DNA of 64,000 nucleotides from the NCBI GenBank assembly GCA_002150815.3, contig NDFF03000001.1, forward strand, positions 992,001 through 1,056,000. Direction: 5' to 3'. This document shows, one piece after another, positions 37,433 to 50,745 of the stretch. The notes under the pieces are model-generated. The model was not told where the DNA came from. It saw only the letters and a program-made list of their open reading frames with translations, and made no database searches. A program made the translations under genes and the position numbers. This stretch comes from Grammothele lineata. Lineage: Eukaryota; Basidiomycota; Agaricomycetes; Polyporales; Polyporaceae. Positions within the stretch are counted from its first letter, which is position 1. Each line of letters begins with the position of its first letter.

Positions 37433-40400
37433 ATGCGTCGCAAGTATGCGCAACCGGCCCTCCCCACACTCTCCTTCAAGGACGGCATCCTCTCCGTCCC
37501 CGGCTACACGTTCGAAAAGGTGCGCACCCACCCCCGCGCGATATCCGTCCCGTCCGAGTCGCTCACTTGCCGATTTTGCATCTCCGCTCGCGCATGCCCT
37601 TCCGTCCCGGCTCGCGATAAATAAATCGCGTATCGACCGACTTCAATCGACGCTGGACGCTCGGCCCCAGGCGGTCCCATGGGAGGACACGGGCAGCATG
37701 ACGCTCCTCGCGGAGGGCACGAATCTGCAGGACGGGACGAGCGTGCTCGCCAAGATCGTGCCGGCGCACACGAACGCGTCGATGTTGCTTGAGCGCGAGG
37801 CACATATGTGAGTCTTTGGTCGGTATACTGTGCGCGCGTGGGTATCGGAGTTGGGCTCTCGTTTGCTTGGGAGTTGGAACATGGATGAAATGGAGGCGAA
37901 CAGCGCTACCTGAAGAACATCCATGCCGTACATGTCGTGCCGAAGTTGTCGAGGTGGGAGACGGGAGGTCCGATGACTTTGGTTTGAAGGTCCTGCTCCT
38001 CCACATGTCCTTTCTCAGCTGCGACTATTCATGTCGAGCCCCGCTCAGCGAGAATTGCATGTTGTCCCGGACCCAGCCCCTTCCTAGGTTCTGCGATGCT
38101 TCCGCCCGTGTATAATCTCTGACACTTGCATGAAGCGCGCCGCCGGCAGAATGGGCCAATATACGCGAATGTCATCCTATGATTATTCTGGTTTCTGGGT
38201 ATCTCATCTCATATTGACGACGTGCGATTTCACAGACTTGAACGCATGACAACATCTCCGGAGTCGTCTAGCACGATCTTGCAGATGATTGACTTCTTCA
38301 CGATACCGAAGACCAACGGCGACTGCGTCGTCTTGCTTCTTTTTCATCCTGGCCTCAACATTCTCGGTCGCTATTTTCCACCTGCAAAGGTCAACAACCT
38401 CCTTCTCGGCGACATTACTCGCGCCGGTCCTGCTTCCGGCACTCGTGATATCCTCATGTCTGGCGTCGAGGAGCCTTACGCGATGGAGGAAATGGAGGCG
38501 ATCGAGATCATGGACCTGGCAACATTTCTGGAGTTCGCGATTCAGGCGACACATTGTCTAGAGATGATGCATCGAGAAGGTATCATACACCGAGAGGTGC
38601 GCGCGAACGCGTTCCATCTTAACCATCACAGCGGTCTCGTCCGCCTCGTCCACTTCGGTAACCGGGCAGTCTCACTAGAAGAGTACGGCGTTCCCTCCGA
38701 GTACGTCCTCAAGGCGGACGCCTTCGAGGAATCGCAGAAGCTCAAGGTCAAGGAGGCGTTATCGTATTTCGCCCCAGAGCAGACGGGAAGTATCGAGAGT
38801 TTCACCGAGGATCACAGGACAGATCTTTACTCTCTTGGTATTATGTTCTGGACGCTTTGGTCGGGCGAGGGACGTTACCTTTTGAAGGCGGTCCTCTGGA
38901 GCTGTTGCATGCCGTTGTGCAGAAGCGCCCTATGCCTGTGCACGAAGTTCGCAGGGACATTCCCCAGGTCCTGGCCATGATCATCGAGAAGCTCCTCCAG
39001 AAGTCCCCGGATCAGCGGTACCAGAGCGCGTACGGCCTCAAGCAAGACTTGCTCCAATGTCAGCGCAGGTTACTAGCTGCCGTCGCGCTGTCGTCTGAGG
39101 ATCCTACGGAGCTTATTCCCTCCTTCGAGATTGCCTTGGAAGACCGATGTCTCGAGTTCACGCTCCCCAACCTCCTCTTTGGTCGCGAGAAAGAGCTGGA
39201 GACGCTCCGGAACATCATCCGGCACACCTCAACAAGCTACTCTCGACAGATCGCGACGTCCCGCGGGTCGTTTATCATTAGCTCGAGCGGGTCTGGGGGG
39301 ACGAGCACAGTGGGGACAGGAGAGGACCCGAGCGACTCGCTATCGTCGAAGAGCGAGACGTCCGCCCAGCTCGCGATGTCCCCGGACTCAACCGGATCGA
39401 AGCTATCGTACGCCGACCACCAGATGGCACAGAGCTCCGCCGCGTCCGGCACCTCCGGCGGCCAGAGCACGGTTATGTCGGGGTCTACTATCACTACGAG
39501 CGATGGGCTGCGTAGGGTGGCTCTGGCGCCGTCTCATAGCCGGGCTAAGACGCATGCGGCGATCATCTTGGGTCCGCCTGGGTGAGTACTGGTCTGCTTG
39601 AAGATTGAATATGTATGCTGACGTCAGTGTAGGGCTGGAAAGAGTTCACTCATCCTCGCCCAGCAAGCCAAATGGAGGGGTGAGTGGGTTTTCTTTAACC
39701 GTAGTACATGGTTCTAACGTACCACTCATTAGCACATGGGCTGTGGGGGCAAGCCAAGTTCACTGAGGTGGAGACTGGTCCCTTCGCGTCCTTGGTATGT
39801 TTTTCAACGACTATTCCTACACGTGCTCATCTCATATGTTCACAGCTAGCATGCCTGTCACACGTCCTCAGACAACTCATCGTCCTCCACTCGGACCTGC
39901 ACCGCTTCGTTAACGACCTCAAGCAACGGTTAGGGCCACAACTTCAGAACGTCCCCCTTCTGTACGAAGGCGCCCCCGAACTCCGGACAATTTTCGCCCT
40001 CTTCGGCCTTATCATCGATACTCCACAAGAGCATTTGGAGACAGCTGAGCTCCCGGCACGGTTTCAGTCATTGGTCGAAAACGTTTTCTCGGTGTTGGCA
40101 GATACACGGATCTTTGCCCTGTTTTTGGATGACCTTCACGATGCCCCCGACTCGTAGGTCCCCCTACAAATCAGTAGATGATAGCGCATTCTAACGCTTG
40201 CCTCAGTTCTTTGGAGGTGGTCAATGCCTTGGTAAACTCCCGTACGCGGCTGGTGAGTGTGAGTGTACAGTCACGGTAGATTTGGCGGCTAAACGTTCCC
40301 AGCTCATTTTCGGTACCGTCCGCTCAGACAAGCCGTATGTCGTTTCGCCTTGCTCGGTAAACATCGTATATTCAGCTGACGCACATGATCAATAGTGAGA

Positions 40401-43400
40401 AACTCGAACGGTTGCGTCAGGCTTTTGCGACGAAGTCCACCACGTGGATCACACTCGAGCCGTTGAGCTACCCTGCTGTGACATCGCTGGTTGCCCGGAC
40501 ATTGCACCGTCCCAAGGAGGACGTCGCGCATTTGTCCCGCATCGTTCATGGTGCTTCCGAGGGTAACGCCTTCTCGACGAGGAGCATCCTTTCAGCATTG
40601 CACCGGCAACGACATGTGCGTCTATATACAGATTCAGTCCATGATAAATCTAACGTCCAGAATAGATATGGTACGACTGGGATCGGAATAATTGGCAGTA
40701 GGTTCCTTGATTGGTTGCTTTAGGTACACATGTTAACCCCACATAGATATGACATTGCTGCAATTGAGAAAAACCTCTTCGAGAAGAAGGTTAGCACGGT
40801 CCCCGGGGACCTCTCGTTCTTGATCGACCACCTGCGCGAGCTGCCCGAGGATGCGAGGAAGTTCATCATTTGGGCATCGTTCTTCGGGCCTATGTGAGTG
40901 ATCTGCAGCGCAGCGCTATAATTTCCGTTCCGTTCCGCCTGCTAATAATGTGCATGGACACGCAGCTTCAAGGTGACGGAAGTCGCGCTGCTCATGGACT
41001 GGGACGACTCGGAGGAGAGCAATAGCAGCGGCACGGATGAAGACAACAAGGAGATGTGGAACCTGTCCAAGGCCGTCAACATCCTCAAGGAAAGCACCAC
41101 CCGACGATCCGTGCGCGGGCTGCAGACCGCGATCGCGGAGGGGTGGCTTATCCAGCGCGCACGCGACATGGCGAGCTTCTCGCATGACAGGTACCGCCAG
41201 GCCGCGCAGTCTGAGGCGGAGAAGCAGCCGGAAGAGAGCATGTCGAAGATGTCGTTCAGGGTGAGGAACCTGCGTGCATGGTACGAAGTCGAAGCTGACC
41301 GGTCTTGCCAGATTATCCTCATGATGTTACACGATTCAGAGTCCAATCCCGATATCTACCGTATTGCAGAATACGCCAAACGGTGCGTATATGTTACCCC
41401 GGTCTGTTCGGTAGGATTGACTGTCGTTTAGATGTTTGCCTCTTCTACGCGAGTTTGACAAACGGGACGACCTGCTGGAAATGTCCATAAATGCCGGCGA
41501 CTCAGCAAGAGCCCGAGGCGCCCACGAGGTACGCTCGTGTCCGGACGACGCTTGAGGCACACCTCCTCACTCCTTGCCATCAGCTCGCGTTGCAGTCGTA
41601 CCTCAATGCACGCTCACTCCTGGACGAAAACTCGTGGAAGACAGATGCCGCGCGGACGTCCTCTGTCTTTTTGCGGCTTGCTGAGTGAGCACCGATCTTG
41701 TGCGCTTGTCGGCTGCTGTCCTGACCGACTACCTAGACTCTATACTTGGAAAGCGCACTTCGACCTGTCGGATAACCTACTCCAAGAGTGCCTCCTCCGG
41801 TGCGACCACCCGGAGGACAAGGCGCGGGTTCTGCGTTTACGGTCTCGCAATCATTGGATACGGGGGAACTACGCCGCCGCGTTGAACGACAACACGCTTG
41901 GATTACATCTGCTAGGCGTAGACGTCAATGCAGCACCTTCGCGGCGCGAAGCGGACATTATGTTTGAGCAGGTCAAGAACGAGATCCTCGCCGTGGGTTT
42001 CGACGACATCCTCAATATCCCCCGCGCACGCGACAGCCGCACGGACCTGGCGATTGCCCTTCTCAACGATGCCGGTGCGTCGCCGTGCGCACGCAGCGGG
42101 TGCGCCCGATCTGATGCTAAACCTTACGTCAGGGACGAACGCATACTGGAGCACGGGCGAGGGCTTCGCCGACGTCATCGGCCTCACGGTGCGTTCACAA
42201 AGGTTCGCGGATCGGAGCAGCGCTGAGGACCGTCCGCTTGGCTTTGCAGACGATACAGCTTGCGTTACGGTCGGTACGGTCCGTGGGTCTGGTATTGAAT
42301 GCTAACTCAGACGGTTAAACTGTGCAGCGCGGGCATGTGCCCTGGCACCGCCCTAGGCTTCTTTTGGGCACTCGGAGGTAGTGCCTTTCAAGGTTGAGCT
42401 TATCATCCGTGGCGCTGACAGCCAATTGCCAGCTGCGGCGGAGAGGCGAGAGCTCTACCGGTTCTCTGCTGACCTCGGGAAGCTTGCATTGAGGATCGCG
42501 GACCAGTACGGCACGAGTTTTGAGAAGTGGTAAGTGCAGTGCGCCGTCACCGTTCGCGTGAACCATTAGCCGACCATCCTATAGTCGCGCGCTGTTTCTA
42601 TTCGTCGCGATGGTGTCTGGCTTCGACAACGTTCACATTCGTGCAAACCTGCCTCGGTTGGAAGAGGCGATCAAGTACGGCCAAAGCGCGGGAGACAGGA
42701 TTTATACGAGCTTCTCAAGCGCTCACTTGATCCTGACGAGGCTCTACGTTGGAGACCACTGTGGGTTTTCCTCTGCGTCGTGCAATGTCATGGCTCTAAC
42801 GCCTTTGAAGTGAGCGAGGTTGTCACGGCTGCAGAAGAGGTACATAAATAGAGCTTGCTAAGTTATGACGTTTACTCAAGGCATGTCTTTGTCAGTCTCT
42901 AGCAGACATTAGTCTCTGGACGTCGCAGGGAAATGCATCGATGTTGGCACAAGGTATGTGCACCTTCACGTCGTCCACCGAGAAGTCGCTCAAGGACGGC
43001 TAGGCACTCTCAACTGCATCCGGGCCCTGGGCGGCTTCACTATCGCCGCGTCCGCGGAGACGGCGTTCGACACAGAGACGTTCAGGGAGGCCGAGTATCT
43101 GGTGCAAAAGGACATCAATCCCAGGATCAAGGTCTCCATGAATTGGTACAATGCGTTGAAGGTCGTCGGTCTCTTCTGTATCGGATTCGTTGATGAGGCG
43201 GCAGAGCTTGGATTCTACGTGTACGAGACGCGGGATAGCAATCCCAAGTAAGTTATCCTCCTCACGGCGTCATCAGAAGAGTGCTGAACTTCCTTTTAGT
43301 CATCGACACAACCGCTACTCGCTGTTCTTCCATTGTCTGGCGTTAATTCATTGCCTCCGTCGAGGCGGTCTCTCACACGAAACTAGGAGCCGCTACATCA

Positions 43401-46400
43401 AGCAAGTCGAGGTGAATCAATCATATATCCGCAAGTGAGTGATCCTCTTTCCGCCGACCACGCTACATTCACTCACTGCGAGTAGGTGGCTTTCACCAAG
43501 CCCAGTTAACACCAGCGCTTGGGTGGCGCTCATCGTCAGTACCTGTTTGATTATCGGTGCCCAGCAATTCTCAAATGTTTATCCAGGATGCCGAGATGGC
43601 CTCGCTGTCGAACAACCCCGATGCATTCAAGCTCTACGATGTTGCCGTCAAGTAAGCCTAGACTCTTTTTGCAAATGTTGAGGTATACCTGATTTCGTAT
43701 CCGCTCAGGCTGGCCATGAACAATGATTGGATGCTGGAAGGCGGATGGGGTCTCTTCTTGGTATGTGGGCTTGCCTTTCTTGCTTCAACATGCCTTGACT
43801 TCAGCACAGCAAGGGTCACACTTCGTCCGATGTGGCGTAGAAGGCCTGGGAACCGAGCTGCAGCGCCGTGGTATTGCGAGACAGGCTCAGTGGGGCGCAC
43901 GAGGCATTGTGTCAGTGTTCCCGGTATCTGAACAGTTCGCCAGAGCTGACTGGCTCATTACCAGGAACTACCTCACTTCGCAGCTGGAGACACGCAACCA
44001 GCCGGCGCCTCTCAAGAGACACATTTTCTCCGCCGATGTGGCTGTTCAGACTGACAGTGTTGTGATCACATCGCAACAGAACTTCAACGGAGGCTTCGAG
44101 CGGACGAGCCTGGATGCTAGTGAAGAAGAACAGATCTCCACGCTTACTGCTGCCGATTTAGCGTCTATCTTGAAATGGAGCAAGGAGATTTCCGGAGACA
44201 TTAACCTCTCGATGGCTCTGCAACGACTGACAGAGATCGCGACAGGTTCGTTACTACGCGACCCCCGGTGTGACATAACTCTCATTTTATCCACCTCTTA
44301 GAGATCTCAGGAAGTCAAATCACTTGCGTGGTCATTGCTCGCGAAGCTGGAGATTACACAGTTGCGACAAGTATGAATCAACCAGAGGCATGCAAAGTCC
44401 ACGAGTACGTACTTTACGGCTTTCCGGCGCGCATACACTCAAGCTTCGCAGGAATCCTATCCCTATTCGTGCCATTTATGACCCGCTGAGGCGGACGATC
44501 ATCCAACACGGTGCGCGCCCCGTTAACGGATCCTATGTCTTTACTAATAATGCGCTGTCTACAGCACTCAATCACAAGGAGCGTATTTACTACGAGGACA
44601 TCTCAACGGAGCCCCGTTTTGCCAACGAAGCCCAGCAGAGTCCCCATCGCTCTGTGATCTGCATCCCTATCTTCAGTAATCGGGGACAGACTTTCGGTGT
44701 TGTCTACTTGGCCTCGAAATACGCATTCTCGCCAAACGTCGTGACCATGTTGACGCTGCTGTGCCAGCAGGCGAGTATTGGGATCTCGAACGCCCTGTTG
44801 TTCAGGTCCGTTCAGGCCGGGACCAAGGAGAATCTCAAGATGATATCGGCCCAAAGAGATGCGCTCGAAGCTGCGAGGAAAAGCCGGGAGGACGCGCTCA
44901 AAGCGACGAAAATCAAGAGCAACTTCTTGGCGTCCATGAGCCACGAACTTCGGACTCCGTTCAGGTGCGGACTGGTTTTCTCTTAGCACGTGAGTTTTTA
45001 CTGATGTTCGTACAGTTCATTCTATGGTCTGCTCGATATATTGAGTGGGACAGAACTCAACGCCGGCCAGAGGGAGATTGTCCAGACCGCCAAGCAGTCA
45101 TGCGAGCTCCTGTTGAAGATCATCGACTCGATCCTCGACTACAGCAAACTCGAGGCTGACGGTAAGACCGATCGTAGTACCCTTAAGTTCGCCCTAAAAC
45201 TGACCCTTGGACGAAGCCGTCAAGTTGGAATACTCCGGCTTTTCCGTGGAGAACTTGTTAGCAGTGAGTGCACTTCTCCGTGAATCATAGCCGTCTCGGG
45301 ATGTCTCACGTCATACAGGACTGTATGGAACTGCTCCTTCCTATGGCCGCGAAGAAGCTGGACCTATCGTTCAATATCGATCCGAGCGTACCACCTTGTA
45401 GGCTTGTCTACTATATGCGTCTTTCTTGAGCTCACCTAGGTGTTTATTTAGGGGTGAAGTCCGATTATGCCCGCATTCGGCAAGGTACGTAACTCATTAA
45501 GTATATTAGTGATAGAAGTGGGCTTACAATATTGCAGTGCTGATGAACTTGATTGGCAATGCCGTCAAGTTCACTGCCAACGGGTTCGTTCGAGTGAATT
45601 GCGCGCTTGATCCCGATAGCCCGGTGTCGCCAACGGAGGTTTCCCTCAAGTTCTCAATCCAGTACGTCAAGCTTTTTAGAGAACGCGAACATAACCCATT
45701 TATATTTTTTCAGGGATACGGGAATTGGTCTGAGTCGCTCGTACGTCCAATCCGCTAACGAAGCACGCGCATAGCTCATCATCTTGCAGCGATGTGGACC
45801 AGTTATTTGTTCCCTTCCAGCAGGCTGACAATTCATCGACAAGACGGTTCGGCGGTACTGGATTGGGCCTTTCTATCTCGCGGCAATTGGTCAAGTTGAT
45901 GGGGGGTATCATTGGGGTACAATCTGAGCTTAATGCCGGCTCAACGTTCTGGTTCACCCTTCCTGTCAAGGTCTTTGAGTCAGACGAGTCGCGGCAGGTA
46001 AGCGTATTAGTGTCATCTGCGTTTCATAACTGATGAAAGTCCGGCAGACCCTCGAGGAAGTCGACCGCCTCAAATCATTCCTCGTGCAACCTCAGCCCCT
46101 CCGTTTACTTGTCAGCTCCCCATCCACAACCACCCAGGCAATGCTCGGCACGATGCTCAATGGCTTCTCGGTCACACACGTCTCTTCGATCGATGAAGCC
46201 GAACTGCATCTGCGAAACGGGGAGTTTCTTGCTCAGCCGCTGGACTTCGTGATTCTTGATGACCAGTCGGAGAGCCGCGCGGATGACCTCACGCGCTTCC
46301 TGCGTACCCTCCCATATCCATCGCTGCAGGAGACGAAGGTGATCCACCTCTTCACGCCTACAACAGACAACTTGGCGGGCGCGCCGATGCTCAGGAACGA

Positions 46401-47262
46401 CATGGACTCGCCGCCGGGGATCGTGAGGATGACGAAGCCGCCAAGACAGCTCAAGTTGTTGCAGGTCCTCGCTGGTCTGAAGAATGTGCCCGAACAGTTT
46501 TCCTCGAGGCCCATCGTCGATTCGTCTGTGCTTAGGGAAGAGGACGCTTTGGCGCAGCGGACGCTGTTCGGGAACGTTCTTGTTGCGGAAGGCGGGTCCT
46601 TGGGTTTATTCCTGCTCTCATCCTGTGCTGACAGCCCTCTGTAGACAACCCCGTCGCTCAGAAGCTTCTCGTCAAGCAGCTCGAGCGCTATGATCTCAAG
46701 GTTGTTGCAACTTCCAATGGCGAAGAAGCCCTTACTGGTCAGTAGCCACCCTCGCCCACCTCATGCGTGGTCTGACGCCCGATTATAGAGTGGGAGAGCC
46801 ATGAACCAGGATACTTCACTGTTGCTCTATTCGATCATCGTAAGTGTCTCCAGAATCCTAGTATACCTCTGCCTAACCCTGTCGTGCACAGACATGCCAA
46901 TATTGGATGGCGTTGAGGCCTGCAAACGACTACGAATAATGGAAGGCAAGCGGAAGGTGCCCATAATGTTGCCCAGTACGCATAGTCAGTCGTTTACTGA
47001 GGCTGTTACTGACATCACGCGTCAGTCGTCGCCTTGAGCGCAGACTGCCAGGAGTCGACCAAGCAGCTGTGCCTGAGTGCCGGCATGAATGGCTTCTTCA
47101 GTAAACCTCTCAAGAAGAGTGCGTCTACCTTCATGAATGTTGGGTCCATGGCAACCGCTAACATGCTGGAATTCTACGTTAGACGATCTTCTATCCCTCC
47201 TCGGAATGTTCGCACCGGTGCTTCCTCCACAGCGCCCCTCGCCACCTCCTACACCCCCATAA
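37433..47262 (+). CDS. group X hybrid histidine kinase (pseudokinase-STAND-GAF-HK-REC)
   Basis: Giant two-component sensor of about 2,400 residues and more than 30 introns, related to S. pombe Mak2/Mak3. Domains in order: a Ser/Thr-kinase-like domain (from VPGYTFEK) with HREVRANAF and HFG in place of HRD and DFG, so probably inactive; a STAND/AAA ATPase with Walker A (LGPPGAGKSSLI) and Walker B ([14 protein letters not shown]); a long helical repeat region (about 41-43.9 kb); a GAF domain ([32 protein letters not shown]); HisKA with the phospho-His in [15 protein letters not shown]; HATPase with [16 protein letters not shown] and [10 protein letters not shown]; and a receiver domain with phospho-acceptor Asp in [15 protein letters not shown] and Lys in FFSKPLKK. 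It likely relays phosphate to an HPt protein and the SAPK pathway. Two oddities: an apparent one-base frameshift near 38,857 and a GC-AG intron at 46592-46644. The first introns are 151 and 428 nt. Confidence 0.92.
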
Positions 47263-47923
47263 CCAGGCACCCCCGTCTAGTTCGCTCACATCCCGTTCGT
47301 CGTTTTGCTATGTGACATGCACATCTTCCTCCACCCCGTGCTACCTCTTGCCTGACATCTGTAATCGCAACATACCCCCGTAACATAACATTTACCATAT
47401 CCCTATGTATAGCAGGCACAGCTCATCTTGATTTCCTCGCCACCATCTACGTCGTACATGTACCTGTTGTTTGTGATATCGGCCCCGCTCGGACCTCGGA
47501 TCGTATAGCTATGTAGCGATGCTCACCTTGTCGACCGGTAGAAGCACATGAAGTTCCCGCACTGTAATTACTCTGCACTAGTCTCGCACGCTTTGTTGTG
47601 GCGCGACCGAATACACGCCTCGCCCTTTGCTGCCACAGATTATTACCGCTGTGATACGGTTGCGATGGTTGGTCAGGGGCCCCACGCCCTCCCTCTGCCG
47701 TTCTGATCGCTGGGGCGGAGTGGGACGGATGGGTCTGCGGAGACGATTGGACCGCCGCGAAGCTATACGATATATATGCGGCGCGGACGCTGATTGGCCG
47801 GCGAAAGAGGCGCGAGTGTGATCGGCGCCTGTCACATGCGCGCGCAGGCAACGCGCAGGGACGTGTCGTGTCCTCTCCCAGAAGCGACGCCCGCATATCA
47901 TCTCCCCCGCCCATCCCCTTTGC
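47263..47923. other. intergenic region with acetyl-CoA transporter promoter
   Basis: About 660 bases in tandem orientation, with the kinase 3' end and a TATA-like element at 47771-47777. ORFs here are shadows. Confidence 0.5.
47771..47777 (+). promoter_or_regulatory. putative TATA box of the acetyl-CoA transporter gene
   Basis: TATATAT about 150 bases upstream of the ATG at 47924, in an otherwise GC-rich region. Plausible core promoter element. Confidence 0.45.
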
Positions 47924-50362
47924 ATGTCCGCACCCAACGGCTCCGCGCACAAGCCACGGCGACGCCAGCCCAAGCACAAGCAGGCGTCCCCCGCCGCCCA
48001 AGCTCCCATGCCGCCCCCCTCCCCCGCCGCACACGCCCATGCCACCTCCCTCCAGAGCGTCGAGATCTTGCCACGCACGCCCCGCACACCCGCCACCGCC
48101 CGCCGCGGCCATGTATCCTCGGACGACGGCGACGACGTCGAGCTCAGCCTCCTGACAGAGGAGGACAGGCGCGCGGCCGCGACAGACCTCACCTTAGAGG
48201 AGGAGCAGGCCTACCTCGCCAAGGCGGAGTCGAAGGCCATCTCCTCGCGTGACAAGCAGGCTATGGTCCTGCTCACCATTCTCTGTGCGTAGCCGTGTCG
48301 CTTCTGTGTGGGTCAACTGTACGCATCTAACGCGCGTGAACGAACACGAAGATCTAATTCAAGGGTTTCCCGTAAGTGCGTCTGCCGTCTTGGCCGGCCG
48401 CGTACTGAACGCGTACGCCAGCTCGGCCTCGCCCTGGGATCCATACCGTTCATTTTGCGAGAACATTTATCCTACTCCGAGCTTGCCGTCTTCTCTCTCG
48501 CCGGCTATCCTTATTCACTCAAGCTCTTCTGGTCGCCCATCGTTGATTCTGTATTCTTCCGCTCCATCGGCCGTCGCAAGTCCTGGATCATCCCCATGCA
48601 ACTCATTATCGGCACCACCATGTTCATAATGTCCGCCAGCGCGGAAGAGCTGATGAACAACGTGAGTGCCATAGCCTCGGCGCCTTGCACTCGCTTGACT
48701 TCCGACCTTCTCGGCATATCAGCCAGGAAAGCATCTCTACCAGCTCAGCTTCGCGTTCACTTCTCTCGTCTTCTTCTCCGCAACCCAAGGTGAACCCAGT
48801 TTGATTGTTATGCATCGGGCCTATCGCTAACTCGAGATTGCAGACATCGCAGTCGATGGCAAGTGTCACTGATTTGTTTCTGTCCATCTGCTGACACCGC
48901 GCCGCAGGTTGGGCTCTCACACTCCTTTCCGAAGAAAACCTTGCGTACGCGTCGACATGTCAGACAATCGGCCTGAACTCGGGCTATCTCATGTCGTACA
49001 CCGTCTTCCTGGCACTCAACAGCGTGGATTTCGCGTAGGTCATTCTTTTTGCGGCCTTTCTCGGAATTAATCGGGTGTGCAGTAACAAATGGGGCGTCCC
49101 CCGACTTACCCTGGGTTCATATCTGTTCTTCTGCGCGTGCATGTCGTATGCGGTCACAATTTGGCTTTTCTTCGTCAAAGAGGTATGTATATGTTTTCAA
49201 TGCATTTGAAGCGCGATCGTGACCGTGGTTGTAGGACAAGGAGGTCAACGAGGATCTGGGCATCAAGTCTGTATACGTGACGATATGGGAGATCTGCAAA
49301 CTCAGACGTAAGCCCTCATAGAGTAGATGCCGCTGAACCGTTCATGACACCCAATCCGCAGATGTCCAAGTTCTACTCGGAGTTCATCTCCTCGCAAAGA
49401 TCGGCTGGCAAGCAAACGACGCTGTTACCCAGCTGAAGATGGTCGAAAAAGGTCTTGGCAGAGAAGACCTAGCTATTGCCGTTCTCATAGACTTCCCGTT
49501 CGAGATCCTTGGCGGATGGCTGGCGGGCAAATGGGCGCGTGGTGACAAGCCTTTGCAGGCCTGGATATATTGCTTCTGGCCGAGGATAGCCCTCACTGTC
49601 ATTGCGGCAATGGTGGTATTCTGGTTCCCCGCTCCCCCCATCTCTTCGACATTCTTTGCTGGTCTTGTCTTCCTGACCATCCTGCAGTCCTTCGCGGGGT
49701 ATGTTGTTCAGGCCGTATTGATTCGTAAACCAGCTGAGACAGTAATGGTCGTAGCACTATCCAGTTCGGTGGGATGTCCGCCTTCCACACTCGCATATCA
49801 GATCCTGTTGTGGGCGGGACATACATGACGGTATGTGCTAGTTTTTGCGAACGCAGCGAATTACTCACCACCGAACAGCTCCTGAACACTTTTACGAACC
49901 TTGGCGGCACCTGGCCGCGCTATTTCGTCCTTAAAGGTTCGTAGATGTCACAGCTGTGATGCAAAAGGCTGATGGGATCGCTACCCTACCGTAGGCGTCG
50001 ACCTCTTCAGTGTCGCAACATGTAACATCCCGGAATCTAGTTTATCAGTCAAAGGTGACCTTCTTGATGACGGATCATCGAGTCGCAACGAGTAGACTGA
50101 TCAAAGACTGTTGTAGCCCAGGAATGCGTGTCGGAGCATGGCAAGGCGGCGTGTCAGAATCTTGGTGGCGAATGCGTTACCGAGCGAGACGGATACTTCA
50201 TTGTATCCGCATTATGCGTCTGCTTTGGCATTCTTTCCGTGTTGCTCTTCCTCATCCCAACAGCGAAGAAGCTTCAAGGTATGTTGACAGCGTTTCGGTC
50301 CCGGACTTCGCTGATGGCGCTTCACAGCCGTTCCCATAAGCAAGTGGAGGATATACTCTTGA
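47924..50362 (+). CDS. acetyl-coenzyme A transporter (SLC33A1 / AT-1 family)
   Basis: Multi-pass ER-membrane carrier moving acetyl-CoA into the ER lumen for protein acetylation. The cytosolic N-terminus is Pro/Ala/His-rich, followed by an acidic stretch (SSDDGDDVELSLLTEEDRR). The membrane part reads QAMVLLTILYLIQGFPLGLA, then IPFILREHLSYSELAVFSLA, YPYSLKLFWSPIVDSVFF, ATQDIAVDGWAL, NSGYLMSYTVFLALNS and LRHVQVLLGVHLLAKIGWQA. Later come FPFEILGGWLAGKWARGDKP, FGGMSAFHTRISDPVVGGTY, MTLLNTFTNLGGTWPRYFVL and a final hydrophobic helix around ALCVCFGILSVLLFLIP. The C-terminal exon gives ISKWRIYS. Many short introns; those at 49699-49754 and after 50277 were set by conserved motifs. A luminal Cys-rich loop (ECVSEHGKAACQNLGGECV) precedes the last helix. 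Family match is strong. Confidence 0.92.
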
Positions 50363-50745
50363 TTGGACATTCAGGCCGTGCGGACCTTGTAAAAGTAGAC
50401 ATATCATATCGTTACCTAGTCCTCTCAATGGCCCTTGTCGCCATCTGGATATGCTATTGTGTCTTTGTGCGGACAACACGCGAAGGCCGGGGCGGTGCAA
50501 GAAGGCTCGCGTACCACAGGAACGTGTAGCAAACGACGCGAGGTGGGCGTCACAGGGACCGGCCCTGAGGCAGGTCACGCTTCGAGTGGGCCCAGCACGC
50601 TGCCAGTTATAGTCTACTCATCCTCGCGCGCCAGCCTTTTCTTTTCCACATATCTCCTGCTCCTACTACGCCTGCACTCTGCACAGCGCACGCCCCTCGC
50701 AAACACACTCTGTTGCACACACCAACACTCTCCGCTACAAACAAA
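50363..50745. other. intergenic region upstream of the GYF gene
   Basis: About 380 bases, CT-rich towards its right end, presumably the GYF-gene promoter and leader. No other feature. Confidence 0.45.

Noticed and set aside
43915..43950. Possible 27-nt intron in the histidine kinase (GTGTCAGTG..GAACAG)
   Set aside because: It is too short to splice and the sequence reads through in frame, so I treat it as coding.
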